Part shown: piece by piece, positions 1 through 8,878 of the stretch
How the letters are laid out: the number at the start of each line of letters is the position of its first letter
Numbering within the stretch: the stretch's first letter is position 1
NCBI GenBank assembly: GCA_003151275.1
Contig: PLXC01000073.1
Location: 1 to 26,722 of the forward strand
DNA length: 26,722 bases
Direction: 5' to 3'
DNA from: Candidatus Melainabacteria bacterium
GTDB taxonomy: Bacteria; Cyanobacteriota; Vampirovibrionia; Obscuribacterales; Obscuribacteraceae
Position numbers and translations under genes: made by a program
Notes under the pieces: generated by a model
Databases searched by the model: none
The model's input: the letters and a program-made list of their open reading frames with translations, nothing else
What the model was told of the DNA's origin: nothing

Positions 1-163
1 AAAAAAATATGTTGGCTAGCAACCTTTTTATACCCTCGACCCTGCCTTTGTAACATCAACAAAATCGGACCAATTCTATCGAGTCGTAGCAAAAGGTATA
101 TGCGGAACCACTACACAACATACTGGTGCCACTTTTAATTCGCGTGTAAGCCGCGCATGCCGC

Positions 164-169
164 TATAAT
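164..169 (+). promoter_or_regulatory. Candidate -10 box upstream of recA
   Basis: A perfect TATAAT stands about 138 nt ahead of the recA start. No convincing -35 hexamer lies 16-18 nt upstream, so this is only a candidate. The leader between it and recA contains a small hairpin (AACGC/GCGTT arms, about 234-249). I saw no LexA-type inverted repeat of the GAAC-N4-GTTC kind here. Confidence 0.35.
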
Positions 170-306
170 CTGGCTGTGTATGTGCACAGAGCTTGCACAA
201 GATTGTTCGAAAATCAGCGTTTTATTTCGCCTTAACGCTCGCTGGCGTTTGAAGGTCGGGCACAGGCATGGCGCCAACGCTTAGCTAATTACGAGGAGAA
301 GAATAA

Positions 307-1449
307 ATGGCGTTAGTCACTAAAGAGAAAAATGGAAAATCAACGGCAGATAAACACGATACAAAAGGCTCTGTTGTTGACACTCATAAAGATGAACCAA
401 ACAAATCGCTCTCACCTGAACGCACCAAAGCACTTGGCTTAGCGCTCGATTCGATCAAGAAACAGTATGGAGATGGCTCCATCATGAGACTTGGCGATTC
501 AAGACAAACAGGTATTGAGACGGTACCAACCGGTGCCCTTTCGCTGGATGTAGCTCTGGGAGTCGGTGGTCTGCCCCGCGGCAGAATCATCGAAATCTAT
601 GGACCGGAATCATCCGGCAAAACAACGCTCGCCCAACACGTAGCAGCAGAAGTACAGAAGTTAGGCGGTATCGCCGCGATTGTCGACGCTGAACATGCTA
701 TGGACCCGGAATATGCCAGAGCACTTGGCGTAAACGTAGACGAGCTTTTGATCTCGCAACCTGATACTGGTGAGCAAGCCCTCGAAATTACCGAGCAACT
801 GGTTCGTTCAGGAGCAGTTGACCTGGTCATAATCGACTCGGTTGCTGCCCTCGTGCCGAAAGCAGAAATCGAAGGCGAGATGGGCGACAGCTTGCCTGGC
901 TTGCAAGCACGACTGATGAGTCAGGCGCTGCGGAAGCTCACAGCTGTTGTAAGCAAGACGAATACGATCGTCATCTTCATCAACCAGCTCAGACAAAAAA
1001 TCGGCGTCATGTACGGCAACCCCGAAACGACTACCGGTGGAAACGCGCTCAAGTTCTATGCTTCAATCCGTCTTGATATTCGTAAAATTGAGACGCTTAA
1101 AAAGGACGGCACTGAATACGGCAATCGAGTTAAGGTCAAAGTCGTCAAAAATAAAGTGGCACCACCATTTAGAATTGCCGAGTTTGACATTATTTACGGA
1201 CGCGGAATCAGCACCGCCGGCTGCGTTCTCGATATGGCTACCGAGCTTGAAATCGTGAAGAAGTCTGGCACCTGGTTTAGCTATAAGGATGAACGCATCG
1301 GTCAAGGACGCGAAACCTCGCGCAACTTCCTTGAAGCAAATCCAGCTCTGCTGGCTGAAATTGAAGGAAGGGTACGAGTGGAATTGGCGACAAAAAATCC
1401 ACTCAACAACAAAGACAAGGCTGCCCCTAACGACGACGCCGCTGAATAG
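307..1449 (+). CDS. recA: Recombinase RecA
   Basis: RecA is the ATP-dependent recombinase that forms filaments on single-stranded DNA, drives strand exchange and triggers LexA cleavage in the SOS response. The 380-residue product has Walker A GPESSGKT at residues 99-106, the Walker B strand [10 protein letters not shown], the L1 segment [18 protein letters not shown], and the L2 loop with [17 protein letters not shown]. These are diagnostic of RecA. The start at 307 follows AGGAG at 294-298 with good spacing. Compared with E. coli RecA, about 30 charged, lysine-rich residues precede the conserved [15 protein letters not shown] helix. The acidic C-terminal tail ends DDAAE. A strong terminator directly follows, so it is probably transcribed alone. 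Confidence 0.98.
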   Translation: MALVTKEKNGKSTADKHDTKGSVVDTHKDEPNKSLSPERTKALGLALDSIKKQYGDGSIMRLGDSRQTGIETVPTGALSLDVALGVGGLPRGRIIEIYGPESSGKTTLAQHVAAEVQKLGGIAAIVDAEHAMDPEYARALGVNVDELLISQPDTGEQALEITEQLVRSGAVDLVIIDSVAALVPKAEIEGEMGDSLPGLQARLMSQALRKLTAVVSKTNTIVIFINQLRQKIGVMYGNPETTTGGNALKFYASIRLDIRKIETLKKDGTEYGNRVKVKVVKNKVAPPFRIAEFDIIYGRGISTAGCVLDMATELEIVKKSGTWFSYKDERIGQGRETSRNFLEANPALLAEIEGRVRVELATKNPLNNKDKAAPNDDAAE

Positions 1450-1454
1450 AAAAC

Positions 1455-3131
1455 ATGGAAGCGGCGGAGCAATCTGCCGCTTCTTTTTTACCCTTATGTG
1501 AAGGTCGGCTGCCCGCCATAAGAGAGAAAAAAAAACGCAGGGAAAGACAGGATGGAGACGGTAACGCAATTACCATCTCCATTTTAAAGCCACGCCTAGA
1601 ACCGAAAGTATTTTTGCTTCTTTCCATTTGCGGAGCCATCCTGGGACTCTCCGCTCCGGGCTTTGAGCAATGGTACATAGCTTGGTTTGGACTCGTACCT
1701 TTGCTTTTGGCAGCAAGCTCAAGTCATGGAACGTGGCAAGCGCTATTGCGTGGATTCGTTTTTGGCACCGCCTACAGTCTCGTGTATGTGAACTGGTTTC
1801 TCGGACTGCAACCGCTGGAATGGCTCAACTTCAATGGATGGCAGGGTTGGTTACTGGCAGGCAGCGCCTGGATGATCGTCTCGATGCATCAGGGATTGAT
1901 CGTTGCTTTATTTGCCCTTGTCGTAAACAAACTGCCGATGACGGGCTCCTTCTTCGCGAAAAAAGTTCAGAAGCAATGGAGGTTGCCGGCACTACTTACA
2001 GTGCCTCTGGTTTGGCTTCTTGTCACCAACTTTTTTGGCAATGCTCATGCGGTGCTCGGAGTGCCGTGGACAATGCTCGAGTATTCCCAGTACAAGCAAA
2101 TTTCGTTCATTCAAATCGCCAGCATAATTGGCGGGGTAGGCGTTGGTTTTCTGATCCTAATCACGAACACGACGATAGCGACATTTGTCGCCACAGCTTG
2201 GAAGAAACTGCGCAGCAAATCTTTGCTTGCCGAAAGCAAGGGGGTCGCTTTTTATCAGCTTCTGGCCGTAGCTTGTATTCTAACCAGCGCCCTGGGTTTT
2301 GGCTTCTATAAAGCATCCAACACCAGACTAGCGCCAGACTTAACAGTTTCCGTATTACAAGGAAACATCAACATTGAGATGGAGAGAACCAAGCATAGAT
2401 ATAGTTTGGCTGAACTGCTTACTCACTACATGGCGATGCTGGCTCAATGTCCAAAAGGTTTGGTGGTTTGGACAGAGAGTGCATTGCCGACTTATCTTGG
2501 AGACGAACCGGGTACTTTAGCTAGTCTAGCCGCTTTCGCCAAGGGTCACGGTGTGGATATGGTGGTCGGATCGATGGATCACGATTTGGACCGAACACCG
2601 TACAATTCAGCCTATGGTATTACCAGTGGTGGTCTCGTACTTACTGAGATTTACCACAAAAGATACTTGGTACCTTTCGGTGAGTACACTCCTGAATTAG
2701 CTCGCCTAATGCCTGAGTGGATCTTGCGCTTAACAAACACGCCAGCAGGCGGCGGTTTCGGCTCGGGCAAGGAAGCGGTGGCGCTTCAATTAAACTGCGC
2801 CAGGGTCGCTCCGTTAATATGTTTCGAAACTTTATCACCTGAATTATGCGCATCGAGCGTTCGCAAAGGTGGTCAGCTTTTGGTGAACATCAGCGACCTG
2901 GCTTGGTTTCACCAATCCACTATCGGTCAACAAATGATTGCTTTTTCTGTTTTTCGCGCCGTAGAGAACGGCCGATATTTTGTTTTTGGAGCCAATACGG
3001 GACCCTCTGCTATCATTGACTCGAACGGCAGGGTACAAGAACTGTCGGGACAAGATAAAGATCGGGTACTTGTTGGAAGAGTTGCGCTTTCATCTGAGTT
3101 AACCCCATTCACACACTGGTTCGTCTTCTAG
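1455..3131 (+). CDS. lnt: Apolipoprotein N-acyltransferase (start uncertain)
   Basis: Lnt moves an acyl chain from phospholipid to the N-terminal cysteine of lipoproteins in the inner membrane, the last step of lipoprotein maturation. The protein has several hydrophobic segments (first about KVFLLLSICGAILGLSAPG) followed by a nitrilase-fold domain. The catalytic triad is visible, in numbering from the ATG at 1455: Glu341 in VVWTESALP, Lys402 in YHKRYLVPFGEYTP and Cys456 in APLICFETLSPE. The start is a problem. The ATG at 1455 lies inside the recA terminator and would give a charged, non-membrane leader of about 45 residues. A better-looking ATG at 1552, 8 nt after AGGGA, is out of frame and stops at 1585. 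The stop overlaps the next gene's ribosome binding site. Confidence 0.93.
   Translation: MEAAEQSAASFLPLCEGRLPAIREKKKRRERQDGDGNAITISILKPRLEPKVFLLLSICGAILGLSAPGFEQWYIAWFGLVPLLLAASSSHGTWQALLRGFVFGTAYSLVYVNWFLGLQPLEWLNFNGWQGWLLAGSAWMIVSMHQGLIVALFALVVNKLPMTGSFFAKKVQKQWRLPALLTVPLVWLLVTNFFGNAHAVLGVPWTMLEYSQYKQISFIQIASIIGGVGVGFLILITNTTIATFVATAWKKLRSKSLLAESKGVAFYQLLAVACILTSALGFGFYKASNTRLAPDLTVSVLQGNINIEMERTKHRYSLAELLTHYMAMLAQCPKGLVVWTESALPTYLGDEPGTLASLAAFAKGHGVDMVVGSMDHDLDRTPYNSAYGITSGGLVLTEIYHKRYLVPFGEYTPELARLMPEWILRLTNTPAGGGFGSGKEAVALQLNCARVAPLICFETLSPELCASSVRKGGQLLVNISDLAWFHQSTIGQQMIAFSVFRAVENGRYFVFGANTGPSAIIDSNGRVQELSGQDKDRVLVGRVALSSELTPFTHWFVF
1458..1489 (+). terminator. Rho-independent terminator after recA
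   Basis: GAAGCGGC (1458-1465) pairs perfectly with GCCGCTTC (1476-1483) across a 10-nt loop. A run of six T follows. It begins 9 nt after the recA stop codon. It also covers the only in-frame upstream ATG of lnt (1455), which argues that lnt does not start there. Confidence 0.9.
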
Positions 3132-3140
3132 GATTCTGTC

Positions 3141-3788
3141 TTGAACTTACATCAAGGTCATTCCATCAGTAAGGCTGCCCTTTGCCTATTCGCCTCCGTC
3201 GCCCTTTCAGGGACGGATTTTTGTTTAGCCAAAGAAACCAAAGCTTCCGTCAAAATTGAATCAATTCAACAAACCGGTGGAGATTCGAGCGAGGCAAAGA
3301 AGAAGCACTTAGCTCGCGCTGTCACTTGTTTTGAAGTTGCCGCACCTCGAGAAGTGGTCTGGCAAACTTTGACCAACTTCCCTAAATATCCAGAGCTGTT
3401 TAAGCGGATTAAGTCTTGCCGGGTGACAAAACGAGAAGGCGATTTGGTTTTTATTGAAAGCATTATGAAATCGCAGCTATTTATTAAACCGTGCCAGCAC
3501 ACGATTAATGATTTAGCTAAAGGTCCAGGAACGCTGAAATGGCGGCTCCTCGACGGCAATTTCAAATCTGTCGAAGGCGAATGGAGCCTTGAACCGACCA
3601 AAGACAGCGAACACTGCAAAGTTACTTACGCGATTGAAGTTGAGCCAGGAATGGTTCCTCAACCGATAGTATCCATGTTTATGAAGGTAGTTCAAAAAGA
3701 GGCCGTCTCATCTGTGACCAGTGCCTCTGAATCAACTTTCGCAGAACATCGCTCAGCTCATGAGCATGCGCCCGAAACTAAGGGCTAA
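3141..3788 (+). CDS. Exported SRPBCC / polyketide cyclase-like (COQ10-type) protein
   Basis: The 215-residue product has an N-terminal signal peptide (hydrophobic ALCLFASVALSG) and then a START/SRPBCC-type fold. Its start AAPREVVWQTLTNFPKYPELFKRIKSC is the usual first strand and helix of COQ10/cyclase-like proteins, and EGEWSLEPT...CKVTYAIEVEPG is the typical later sheet. Such domains bind hydrophobic ligands in a deep pocket. No ligand can be named here. The start is TTG, supported by AGGA at 3130-3133 that overlaps the lnt stop codon, so it is translationally coupled to lnt. The 3' end overlaps the convergent gene by 11 bp. Confidence 0.8.
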   Translation: MNLHQGHSISKAALCLFASVALSGTDFCLAKETKASVKIESIQQTGGDSSEAKKKHLARAVTCFEVAAPREVVWQTLTNFPKYPELFKRIKSCRVTKREGDLVFIESIMKSQLFIKPCQHTINDLAKGPGTLKWRLLDGNFKSVEGEWSLEPTKDSEHCKVTYAIEVEPGMVPQPIVSMFMKVVQKEAVSSVTSASESTFAEHRSAHEHAPETKG

Positions 3789-4146
3789 CAGGCTTTCCGG
3801 GTCTAACGTTCGTTCCCTTACCGATTTTGATAGCCGATTTAACTTCAACGGTGACGATCTTTGGTCCAGTTGTGGACACCGATTTAAGCCGTCCCATTGC
3901 CACTTCGCCCCATTTATCGGAGGTCGGGGTCATGCCCTCACCCTGCTGCATAATCTTGATGCTGTCGTCCTTAGGGTTCTTTTTCTCGAACTGCCCATCG
4001 ATTTGAACAGCAATTTCACTGGCGCCCATTTTAATCTTGGGTCCCGCCAACAAAGTACCTTTGCCGCAAAGCGTCCAAATTTGGTTGAGAGTATTTGTAC
4101 CAATGCCCCACTCATAAAGTTGAACCGGTTTGCCGAGTCGAATCAT
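3778..4146 (-). CDS. Hypothetical protein, 122 residues
   Basis: I do not recognise a family. The product is rich in Gly, Lys and Ile/Val with alternating beta-strand-like stretches (SEIAVQIDGQF, TGPKIVTVEVKSAIKIG) and a basic proline-containing tail. No signal peptide or membrane segment is visible. The start at 4146 is preferred over an ATG at 4179 because GAGGTG lies about 6 nt upstream. It is the third gene of a minus-strand run, 66 nt after the SDR gene. An opposing frame at 3721-4257 on the plus strand looks like its shadow. Confidence 0.6.
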   Translation of the reverse strand: MIRLGKPVQLYEWGIGTNTLNQIWTLCGKGTLLAGPKIKMGASEIAVQIDGQFEKKNPKDDSIKIMQQGEGMTPTSDKWGEVAMGRLKSVSTTGPKIVTVEVKSAIKIGKGTNVRPGKPVSP

Positions 4147-4212
4147 CAGACACCTCAAGCAGTGAGAATCACAGACCAAAAAAATAGCACAATCCAGCTA
4201 GATGTGTTGCTC

Positions 4213-5118
4213 TTAATAGGTATTCATGATCGTCGGAAACAGCTCATCGAGCGATAAGAGCTGGGTAGAGAAGCTTGAGGCGACTGCGTTGCATTCGGTA
4301 AAAGAATTCGCCATGATCAGGTTTACAACCTCCGCGCTAATGGCTGAACCCGGCACTAGCTTGGTGAGAGCGGCGGAAGCTGTGGCAACGGTGGACGTGG
4401 GAATGTTCAGGGTCGGTCCGACGATGCCAAGTTCTTTTCTGACCTTCTCCATGAACTTGAGCATGTTGTATGTCTCAGGACCTGCCAGATCGTAAGTTTG
4501 AGCAACGCAATCCTTGCGGTAGATGCTATCAACAACGCAATCGGCGACATTGTCTACCCAAATCGGTTGAATTTGGTTCATCCCACTTCCTAACACAGGC
4601 ATACACATTCGGAATTTGACCAGCGGCATAAGCGCATCGAGGAAAGGGAATTTCTCACCAAACATGTAGGACGGTCTGAATATCGTCCAATAGTGATCAG
4701 CATCTTTGACGGCCTTCTCCGACTCCCACTTTGTGCGGAAGTATTCGCTTGAAGAGTTATTGGAAGCGCCCAAACAGCTGATGTGGATAAAGCGCTGCAC
4801 ACCTCTTCTTTGAGCAGCAAGCACCAGATTTTGCACTGCGGTGACATGCAATTCGTGAAGGTCTACATTTCGGTTCGGTCGCATTGAACCAACGACATTA
4901 ATCACCACTGTGCAATCTACGAGTGCGGCAAGAACAGCCTCTTTGTCGGTAACATCAGCGATCGTCATGTCAACGCCGCGATGGCGCAAATTCTGAATTG
5001 AAGCATCCTTCCAATCGCTAGACCCGCGGATAAATAACTTGGTTGGATACTTTCGATCGATCAATCTTCTCAACACCTGGCCGCCGAGCAAGCCCGTAGC
5101 ACCAAGTAAAAGAATCAT
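4213..5118 (-). CDS. NAD(P)-binding atypical SDR (NmrA / NDUFA9-Ycf39-like)
   Basis: This 301-residue protein has a Rossmann nucleotide-binding start (MILLLGATGLLGGQVLRRL) at its very N-terminus. Typical later elements of atypical extended SDRs are DVTDKEAVLAAL, VINVVGSMRP, FIHISCLGAS and YFRTKWESEKAVKDAD, followed by FRPSYMFG. This matches the NmrA/NDUFA9/Ycf39 subgroup, which often acts as assembly or quinone-linked factors rather than classical dehydrogenases. The substrate is unknown. The start at 5118 gives the glycine motif at residue 6 and has AGGA 9 nt upstream. A longer frame reaching into the upstream gene is not needed. It lies 28 nt after the repeat-protein gene and is probably cotranscribed with it. 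Confidence 0.85.
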   Translation of the reverse strand: MILLLGATGLLGGQVLRRLIDRKYPTKLFIRGSSDWKDASIQNLRHRGVDMTIADVTDKEAVLAALVDCTVVINVVGSMRPNRNVDLHELHVTAVQNLVLAAQRRGVQRFIHISCLGASNNSSSEYFRTKWESEKAVKDADHYWTIFRPSYMFGEKFPFLDALMPLVKFRMCMPVLGSGMNQIQPIWVDNVADCVVDSIYRKDCVAQTYDLAGPETYNMLKFMEKVRKELGIVGPTLNIPTSTVATASAALTKLVPGSAISAEVVNLIMANSFTECNAVASSFSTQLLSLDELFPTIMNTY

Positions 5119-5146
5119 ATTGATAAATCCTGATAGGCTGCCGAAC

Positions 5147-6823
5147 TTAAGGCCACATTCCGCCGACGCGACCGCCTCCGACTCCGAAACGCATGCCACT
5201 ACCGCCGCCACCAAAGGAACTGCCGTAAGGAGAGAATCCGTTGCCGAACGAATTCATTCCACCCATACCGCCCATACCACCCATGCTGCCGCCGTAAGGA
5301 TTGTAGCCATAGTTAGGTTGCACTACTCTTCGCCCAATCACCATGCCGCTGGATGGATCTATTAGATTGCCAGAGTTTGGATCCATCAATAAACCTGTTT
5401 GGGGATCGGTCATCAGGTTGCCGGACATTCCATATCCGGAACCATAACCACCACCACCAAGCATGTTACCTAACGAATTGATGATCTTTGATAGCCCACC
5501 CGTCCGCTGGGGTGCAGGTTTCGGCATGTTGGCAGCGCCAGCCATCTCAGGGAAATCGGGATCTACATCAGGAGTTTGGGCAACACGTTGGTTTCTGACA
5601 ACGCTAGGAGCAGAAATAGGAATGATGCTGACGAGATGATTGACGCGATCCGGCAGTGGTTTGTCTTGCCATGAAAGCTTTTCTTTTGGAATGATATTGT
5701 CTTCGAGGCGATTAACCCGCAAGGGCAGTGGATCTTTAGGATATGTTTTGCTCAGCACTTCTTGTTCGAGCGCCGCGACCTGTTGGTTCAATCCCATGCC
5801 GGAAGAAGTATCAGCCATCGCAGGTGGTGCAGATTGATACGATGTTCGAGGAGCGCTGCGTTGATAACCACTTCCGCCACCACCGAATCCATAAGAACCT
5901 GTCGCACCAGAAGAACTGGTCGAACTGCCACCGAAGCCGTAAGCGCCGCTGGCACCTGCTGAACTGCTGCTTGCGGAGCCACGTCGACCGCCATAAGCAC
6001 CGCTGCCGTTGAACGGCACGTCTTGATCGTCTGAGTTTGCTGATGTTGGTGAGGAGCGATTAAAGGCGCTGTTCAAATCACTGCGCAAATCTCGCCCGCT
6101 AAAGCTCCGTCCATCTGCGCCAGAACTAGCAACAGGGGGTGATGTGGATCTGTTTCGGGCCGTTGGTGGCTGCATAAAGGTGTCATCATCATCTGCCCAA
6201 TCAGCCCCAAGAGGTGCTTGCTTGGTTATATCAACGCCTGTTCTTTGTTTGAGGGCATCAACACGTTCACTTAAGTCTGTAGCGCCTGATGCTTTGCCAA
6301 AAACCTTTTGCTCCAACCTGGCCAAACGCTGATCTACAGGCTCCGTTGCGAAGTCTTTACCGAGAAGCTTCTGCTCCATCGCCGATACTTGAGGATATTT
6401 CGTGCCTGAGATATTTTCCTCAGGGGCACGAGCGGTTGATTGGGGTTGGCGCGACTTGCTAGGTGGCGCCATTGGCACATCACGAGCGTCAGATGGATTT
6501 GAGGCTGTGCTGGCAGGAGATGAGTCGGGGACGCTGTTGAGAGTCGGAACAGCTTGAATAAGCTTAGCTAAACGCTCATTGTCGCCGCCAGTTTTGGACT
6601 CACCAAAAACCATCTTCTCTATGCGCTCGAGACGCTGTGGCAGTGGGTCTTTGGGATATGTATGTTCGAAAAACTTCTGCTCTAGCTTGGGCACACTTGG
6701 ATCCGCGGGATCGGCATCAGCAGCGAAGGCTGGGCCAACGCCGTGCATTACTGTCAAAAAGACTGCAACGCGTATTGTCAGTCCAATTGATCGAGCCAGC
6801 AAATTTTGGTTTTTACCCTTCAT
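5147..6823 (-). CDS. Exported repeat protein with YPKDPL/RLxRLE repeats and Gly-rich tail
   Basis: The 558-residue product starts with a signal peptide (cleavage likely after AFA, residue about 34). Three copies of a 30-residue element follow, at about 45-75, 147-177 and 348-377. Each has [LM]EQ, then [YF], then [DE]P[LV], then R[LV]xR[LI]E, mostly ending in VFG. A partial fourth (DKPLPDRVNHL) is near 387-397. Linkers are rich in Ser, Gly and Pro. Near residues 472-498 a nine-residue unit of DPxTG/DPxSG type is repeated three times. The tail is made of Gly, Met, Asn and Tyr. I know no function; the architecture suggests an extracellular or envelope scaffold. The start has no strong ribosome binding site but gives a clean signal peptide. 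Confidence 0.8.
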   Translation of the reverse strand: MKGKNQNLLARSIGLTIRVAVFLTVMHGVGPAFAADADPADPSVPKLEQKFFEHTYPKDPLPQRLERIEKMVFGESKTGGDNERLAKLIQAVPTLNSVPDSSPASTASNPSDARDVPMAPPSKSRQPQSTARAPEENISGTKYPQVSAMEQKLLGKDFATEPVDQRLARLEQKVFGKASGATDLSERVDALKQRTGVDITKQAPLGADWADDDDTFMQPPTARNRSTSPPVASSGADGRSFSGRDLRSDLNSAFNRSSPTSANSDDQDVPFNGSGAYGGRRGSASSSSAGASGAYGFGGSSTSSSGATGSYGFGGGGSGYQRSAPRTSYQSAPPAMADTSSGMGLNQQVAALEQEVLSKTYPKDPLPLRVNRLEDNIIPKEKLSWQDKPLPDRVNHLVSIIPISAPSVVRNQRVAQTPDVDPDFPEMAGAANMPKPAPQRTGGLSKIINSLGNMLGGGGYGSGYGMSGNLMTDPQTGLLMDPNSGNLIDPSSGMVIGRRVVQPNYGYNPYGGSMGGMGGMGGMNSFGNGFSPYGSSFGGGGSGMRFGVGGGRVGGMWP

Positions 6824-7176
6824 GTCACATCAAGTCGCAGGTCAGAGATAAAGATTACTCATTTCGAAGCATCGGATCATTGGTAGGAAGTCATGAATGC
6901 TATTTCTCACTGTAACAAAGCCATCTTACCACGCGTCAAGTGCCGCAGAACCCTGGTTTTTACTAGGTTTTACCGGTCTCAGAAAGTCCGCGAACAAGTG
7001 TTCATTCCGCAACAATTTGGTAACCCAGATTAGTTAACAGACGACGGCTGCCCGCCATTGTTTCCGATGTCAAGAACGCCAGTCCAGGCCCGATTCAGAT
7101 TATGCTATGGCCTATCACCGGCCGAGGCTGCAGCAAGGTATGCGGCGGCGTTTCTCAGCCGCAGAACGAGGTAATC
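6824..7176. other. Divergent intergenic region between repeat-protein gene and hutH
   Basis: This 353-nt gap must hold the promoters for both flanking transcripts. The only structure I can support is a hairpin just before the hutH ribosome binding site: TGCGGC (7141-7146) and GCCGCA (7158-7163) with an 11-nt loop. A near-repeat TTTTTACTAGG/TTTTACCGG is seen around 6957-6978. I could not assign reliable -35/-10 pairs. Confidence 0.4.
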
Positions 7177-8793
7177 ATGTCGACTCAGTCTGCCACACGT
7201 GGGAAAAGCACAAGCTCCGTTCTTCTTGACGGCTACAAATTATCGCTAGAAGACCTGGAAGCGATTGCCAAAAATCGAACCACCGTAGCGCTTTCTGACA
7301 AAGCCATTGGTCAGCTCCAAAAGAGTCGAGCCGTAGTTGAGCAGATGCTAGAGAGCAGGCAGGTTGTATACGGCATCACCACAGGGTTTGGCAAATTCAA
7401 AGACGTTTACATCGCACCTGAAGATAGCATCACGATGCAAAAAAACTTCCTGTTCAGTCACGCCTGCGGAGTCGGGCGTCTGCTGGATAGGGAAATCGTC
7501 CGAGCGACAGTGGCACTGCGCGCCAACGCACTGGCGAAAGGATTTTCCGGCATTCGAACTGAAGTCGTCGAACTGCTCGTGTCGTTACTGAATACTGGCA
7601 TTCACCCTTGCATACCCGAGAAAGGGTCGGTCGGGGCGAGCGGAGATCTAGCTCCATTGGCTCACTTGGCGCTAGTGTTGATCGGCGAGGGTGAAGCAGA
7701 AGTGAACGGCGTGGTGCTTCCTGGTCTGGAAGCGCTCGCGAGTCGCAATTTGATTGCCGTAACGCTTCAAGCGAAGGAAGGCTTGGCGCTTACGAATGGC
7801 ACGCAGGTAATGGCAGCAATCGGCAGTTTAGTGGTTCTAGAGGCGGAAAGACTGGCCAAGCTTGCCGACATTATTGGCGCAATGTCGCTTGAGGCGCAGC
7901 TTGGATCGCGGAAGGCATTTTCAGAATTGATCCACAACACCAGACCGCATCCTGGGCAACTAGCCTCAGCTGCCAATCTGCGCAAACTTTTGCAAGACTC
8001 GCAATTGATGGAGAGTCATGCGGATTGTCCGATGGTGCAAGATGCCTATTCTTTACGGTGCATGCCGCAAGTTCATGGGGCGTCTAGGACAGCTTTTGCG
8101 CACGCACGCAGCGTCCTTGAAATTGAAATTAATTCCGCCACCGACAATCCTCTTGTCTTTGAAGATTGTGTCCTTTCAGGCGGAAACTTCCATGGTCAGC
8201 CAGTTGCATTGATAATGGATTACGTGGCAATCGCCTTGGCTGAATTGGCAAACATTTCTGAAAGACGAACGGAGCGGTTGGTCAACCCGGCATTGTCTAA
8301 CGGATTGCCTGCTTTCTTGACGCGTCGGGGCGGCTTGAACTCCGGTTTTATGGTTGCTCAATACACGGCAGCGGCGTTGGTTTCCGAGAACAAATCTTTA
8401 GCTCATCCCGCCAGCGTTGACTCGATTCCGACGTCAGCCAATCAAGAAGACCATGTTTCTATGGGCACCATTGGCGCCAGAAAGGCGCGCGAAATTATGA
8501 AAAACTTGCGTCACGTGCTAGCTATTGAGCTGCTGTGCGCCTGTCAGGGACTGGATTTGAGAACGAGCGCCTATGTGACTACTGACGACAGCGACATGCC
8601 TACCTTTTGCCATGACACCGCTGGTATGAATCCAGGAACAGGAATCAAGGTCGCTCATGACTTTGTCCGCAAGCACATTTCGCACCTCGCCCAAGACCGC
8701 GATTTAAGTGTAGACATCAAATTTGCCGAGCAATTGATTTCATCCGGCAGCCTGCTTGAGGCAGTCGAGGAAGCAATTGGCGAATTGAACTGA
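7177..8793 (+). CDS. hutH: Histidine ammonia-lyase
   Basis: HutH removes ammonia from L-histidine to give urocanate, using the self-formed MIO electrophile. The 538-residue protein carries the MIO triad Ala154-Ser155-Gly156 in GSVGASGDLAPL. It also has YGITTGFG near residue 65, SHACGVG, NGTQ, the ATDNPLVF motif and QEDHVSMG. The Ser-His pair in SHACGVG is of HAL type rather than the PAL/TAL selectivity residues, so histidine is the likely substrate. The start at 7177 follows ACGAGGT with good spacing. An upstream in-frame ATG at 7102 would add 25 residues with no family support. The other hut genes (hutU, hutI) are not in the window. Confidence 0.93.
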   Translation: MSTQSATRGKSTSSVLLDGYKLSLEDLEAIAKNRTTVALSDKAIGQLQKSRAVVEQMLESRQVVYGITTGFGKFKDVYIAPEDSITMQKNFLFSHACGVGRLLDREIVRATVALRANALAKGFSGIRTEVVELLVSLLNTGIHPCIPEKGSVGASGDLAPLAHLALVLIGEGEAEVNGVVLPGLEALASRNLIAVTLQAKEGLALTNGTQVMAAIGSLVVLEAERLAKLADIIGAMSLEAQLGSRKAFSELIHNTRPHPGQLASAANLRKLLQDSQLMESHADCPMVQDAYSLRCMPQVHGASRTAFAHARSVLEIEINSATDNPLVFEDCVLSGGNFHGQPVALIMDYVAIALAELANISERRTERLVNPALSNGLPAFLTRRGGLNSGFMVAQYTAAALVSENKSLAHPASVDSIPTSANQEDHVSMGTIGARKAREIMKNLRHVLAIELLCACQGLDLRTSAYVTTDDSDMPTFCHDTAGMNPGTGIKVAHDFVRKHISHLAQDRDLSVDIKFAEQLISSGSLLEAVEEAIGELN

Positions 8794-8878
8794 CGAGAAG
8801 ATCCTTTGCACCGCATTTGGTGTCTAACAACTTCGCGGGCAATACAGTCGCTGTCAATACACTAAATATAGAGGATAG

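Noticed and set aside
1..29. Terminator-like A-tract, GTTG/CAAC stem and T-tract at the window start
   Set aside because: The stem has only four pairs, and the upstream gene is outside the window, so it cannot be supported.
1063..1569. Minus-strand ORF of 168 residues over the recA end
   Set aside because: It is antisense to conserved RecA codons and to the terminator; composition is that of a shadow frame.
1670..2311. Plus-strand ORF of 213 residues inside lnt
   Set aside because: It lies in another frame within conserved Lnt membrane segments and has no recognisable domain.
3721..4257. Plus-strand ORF of 178 residues
   Set aside because: Its sequence lacks family features and it overlaps a better-supported minus-strand gene with its own ribosome binding site.
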